Below are positions 62,609 through 64,000 of a stretch of 64,000 bases of DNA, piece by piece. Source of the stretch: Regnicoccus_A sp014224355 (lineage in GTDB: Bacteria; Cyanobacteriota; Cyanobacteriia; PCC-6307; Cyanobiaceae); assembly GCF_050920705.1 (NCBI RefSeq), contig NZ_CP154799.1, forward strand, positions 2,480,001 through 2,544,000, read 5' to 3'. The position numbers were made by a program, and so were the translations under genes. The notes beneath the pieces are model-generated. The model was not told the origin of the DNA. It did not search any database and saw nothing but the letters and a program-made list of their open reading frames with translations. Positions within the stretch are counted from its first letter, which is position 1. Each line of letters starts with the position of its first letter.

Positions 62609-64000
62609 TTGCTCGCCACTCCCACTCCCTCACTGACGGCTTCCCTGACGGGCGACAGCCTCGACAATCGCTGGCGTGACCGGCTCGAGACCGTGCTGGC
62701 CGCCGGCGCTGCCGCCGGAGCCAGCCTGGTGGAGGTGTTCCTCGAGAGCACCGACCACATCGGTCTGCTGGCGGAGCAGGAGCGCATCACCAACGTCAGT
62801 CCGGCCTTCGGCCGTGGGGCTGGCCTGAGGGTGTTCCTGGGAGACCGCGACGGCTTCGTCTCCACCAACGACCTGAGCGAGGCCGGCCTGCTTCAGGCCC
62901 TCGATCAGGCCCTGGGCATGCTGGGGCTCACGCGCAGCAACCTCGGCGCCCACGGCTTCCCCGGCCTGGCCTCCCTGCGCGACCACGGGGCCAGCAAGGA
63001 GAACTGGCTGCAGCATTGCCCCGGCCTGGAAGAGTCCACAGCGCGTCTGCTGGAAGCCACGGCACTCCTGGATCACCATGGAGAGCACTTCCAGGCGCGC
63101 CGCGGCAGCTACGCCCGCGACTGGCAGGAGGTGCTGGTGGCCGCCAGCGACGGCACCTTCGCCCGTGACATCCGGCTGCACCAGTCGGTGGGGATCAACG
63201 CCCTGGCGGCCGACGGGGACCACCGCGCCAGCCTGGGGCGACGCTATGGCAGCTCGGGTCGCCCGGATGATCTGCGCCAGTGGGATGCCCAGGCCTCGGC
63301 GGTGGATCTCTGCGCCAGCGCCCGATCCATGCTCTATGCCGACTACGTGGACGCGGGCACCTATCCCGTGGTGCTGGCCAACCGCTTCGGCGGGGTGATC
63401 TTCCACGAAGCCTGCGGCCACCTGCTTGAAACCACCCAGGTGGAGCGGGGCACCACCCCCTTCGCCGACAAGGTGGGCGACACGATTGCCCACGAGGCCG
63501 TCACCGCCGTGGATGAAGGACTCAGTGATGGGGCCTTCGGCAGCCTCTCGATGGACGACGAGGGCATGGAGCCCGAGCGCACGGTTCTGATCGAGAACGG
63601 TGTCCTGCAGCGCTTTCTCTCCGACCGCGCCGGCGAGCTGCGCACCGGCCATGCCCGCACCGGCAGCGGCCGGCGCCAGAGCCACAACTTCGCCGCCGCC
63701 AGCCGCATGCGCAACACCTTCATCGCCGCCGGCCCCCACAGCCCCGAGCAGCTGATCGGCTCGGTTGACCGGGGGCTGTATTGCAAGTCGATGGGGGGAG
63801 GCAGTGTGGGCCCCACCGGCCAGTTCAACTTCGCCGTGGAGGAGGGCTATCTGATCGAAGACGGCCAGCTCACCAAACCGGTGAAGGGGGCCACGCTGAT
63901 CGGCGAGGCCAAGGAGGTGATGCCGCGCATCTCGATGTGCGCCAACGATCTGGAGCTGGCTGCAGGCTTCTGCGGCTCAGTGAGCGGCAGCATCTTCGTG
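62609..64000 (+). CDS. tldD: TldD metalloprotease subunit (partial, runs off the window)
   Basis: Open reading to the last base, 464 residues visible. The protein has the TldD/PmbA fold: LVEVFLESTDHIGLLAEQERI, GRGAGLRVFLGDRDGF, the HExxxH-type metal motif GVIFHEACGHLLE, and the conserved MGGGSVGPTGQFNFAVEEGYLIEDGQLTKP. The start appears to be TTG 62609. TldD works with TldE/PmbA to remove small peptides in modified-peptide maturation. The C-terminal end lies outside the window. Confidence 0.88.
   Translation, partial: MLATPTPSLTASLTGDSLDNRWRDRLETVLAAGAAAGASLVEVFLESTDHIGLLAEQERITNVSPAFGRGAGLRVFLGDRDGFVSTNDLSEAGLLQALDQALGMLGLTRSNLGAHGFPGLASLRDHGASKENWLQHCPGLEESTARLLEATALLDHHGEHFQARRGSYARDWQEVLVAASDGTFARDIRLHQSVGINALAADGDHRASLGRRYGSSGRPDDLRQWDAQASAVDLCASARSMLYADYVDAGTYPVVLANRFGGVIFHEACGHLLETTQVERGTTPFADKVGDTIAHEAVTAVDEGLSDGAFGSLSMDDEGMEPERTVLIENGVLQRFLSDRAGELRTGHARTGSGRRQSHNFAAASRMRNTFIAAGPHSPEQLIGSVDRGLYCKSMGGGSVGPTGQFNFAVEEGYLIEDGQLTKPVKGATLIGEAKEVMPRISMCANDLELAAGFCGSVSGSIFV

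Overview
The window is GC-rich, gene-dense cyanobacterial chromosome. It carries oxygenic-photosynthesis genes: acsF, psb30, a Ycf20-type gene, prk, a class II fba and a PSI-accumulation-factor-like gene. The phosphoribulokinase is the short proteobacterial type, which points to an alpha-cyanobacterium of the Synechococcus/Cyanobium group. That placement is inferred from gene content; I ran no search.

Layout. 1-3.2 kb: minus-strand operon of methyltransferase, FAD oxidoreductase and type III polyketide synthase. 3.4-4.6 kb: CbpA/CbpM chaperone pair. 4.7-16.9 kb: three pieces of the ligase-associated repair set (ATP-dependent ligase, DEXH helicase, PdeM phosphoesterase), separated by a membrane cassette (DUF350, two-helix membrane protein, small secreted protein, spermidine-synthase-like protein, DUF4178) and by an AAA+/NosR-like iron-sulfur membrane fusion. 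17-25 kb: pgsA, an epimerase, a Coq4-like gene, hisA, a Fur-family gene, a DUF3685-type gene, a thylakoid thioredoxin-fold gene and fumC. 24.8-29 kb: a less GC-rich accessory island. 29-64 kb: core genes for proline, leucine, threonine, fatty-acid, lipid A, Calvin-cycle and chlorophyll metabolism, plus proteolysis and RNA/DNA repair.

The island is the most unusual part and reads as a decaying chromosomal integron. It has an IntI-type integrase interrupted by an in-frame stop, a HigBA-like toxin-antitoxin pair, MazEF and a metallo-beta-lactamase-fold protein. Three attC-like imperfect palindromes lie at the 3' ends of the cargo genes. Two show single-base bulges confined to one arm and a gene stop codon inside the R'' core site. 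For two cassettes the presumed first bases are complementary to the cassette's own R'' site. The strongest sites point in opposite directions, so the array may have been rearranged.

At least ten core genes here are interrupted by single-base shifts, mostly in G or C runs (ligase, fumC, recJ, the RNB exonuclease twice, yqeG and others). This is better explained by assembly error than by mass pseudogenisation, so I annotate them as full-length genes with noted shifts. No tRNA, rRNA or CRISPR array was recognised.
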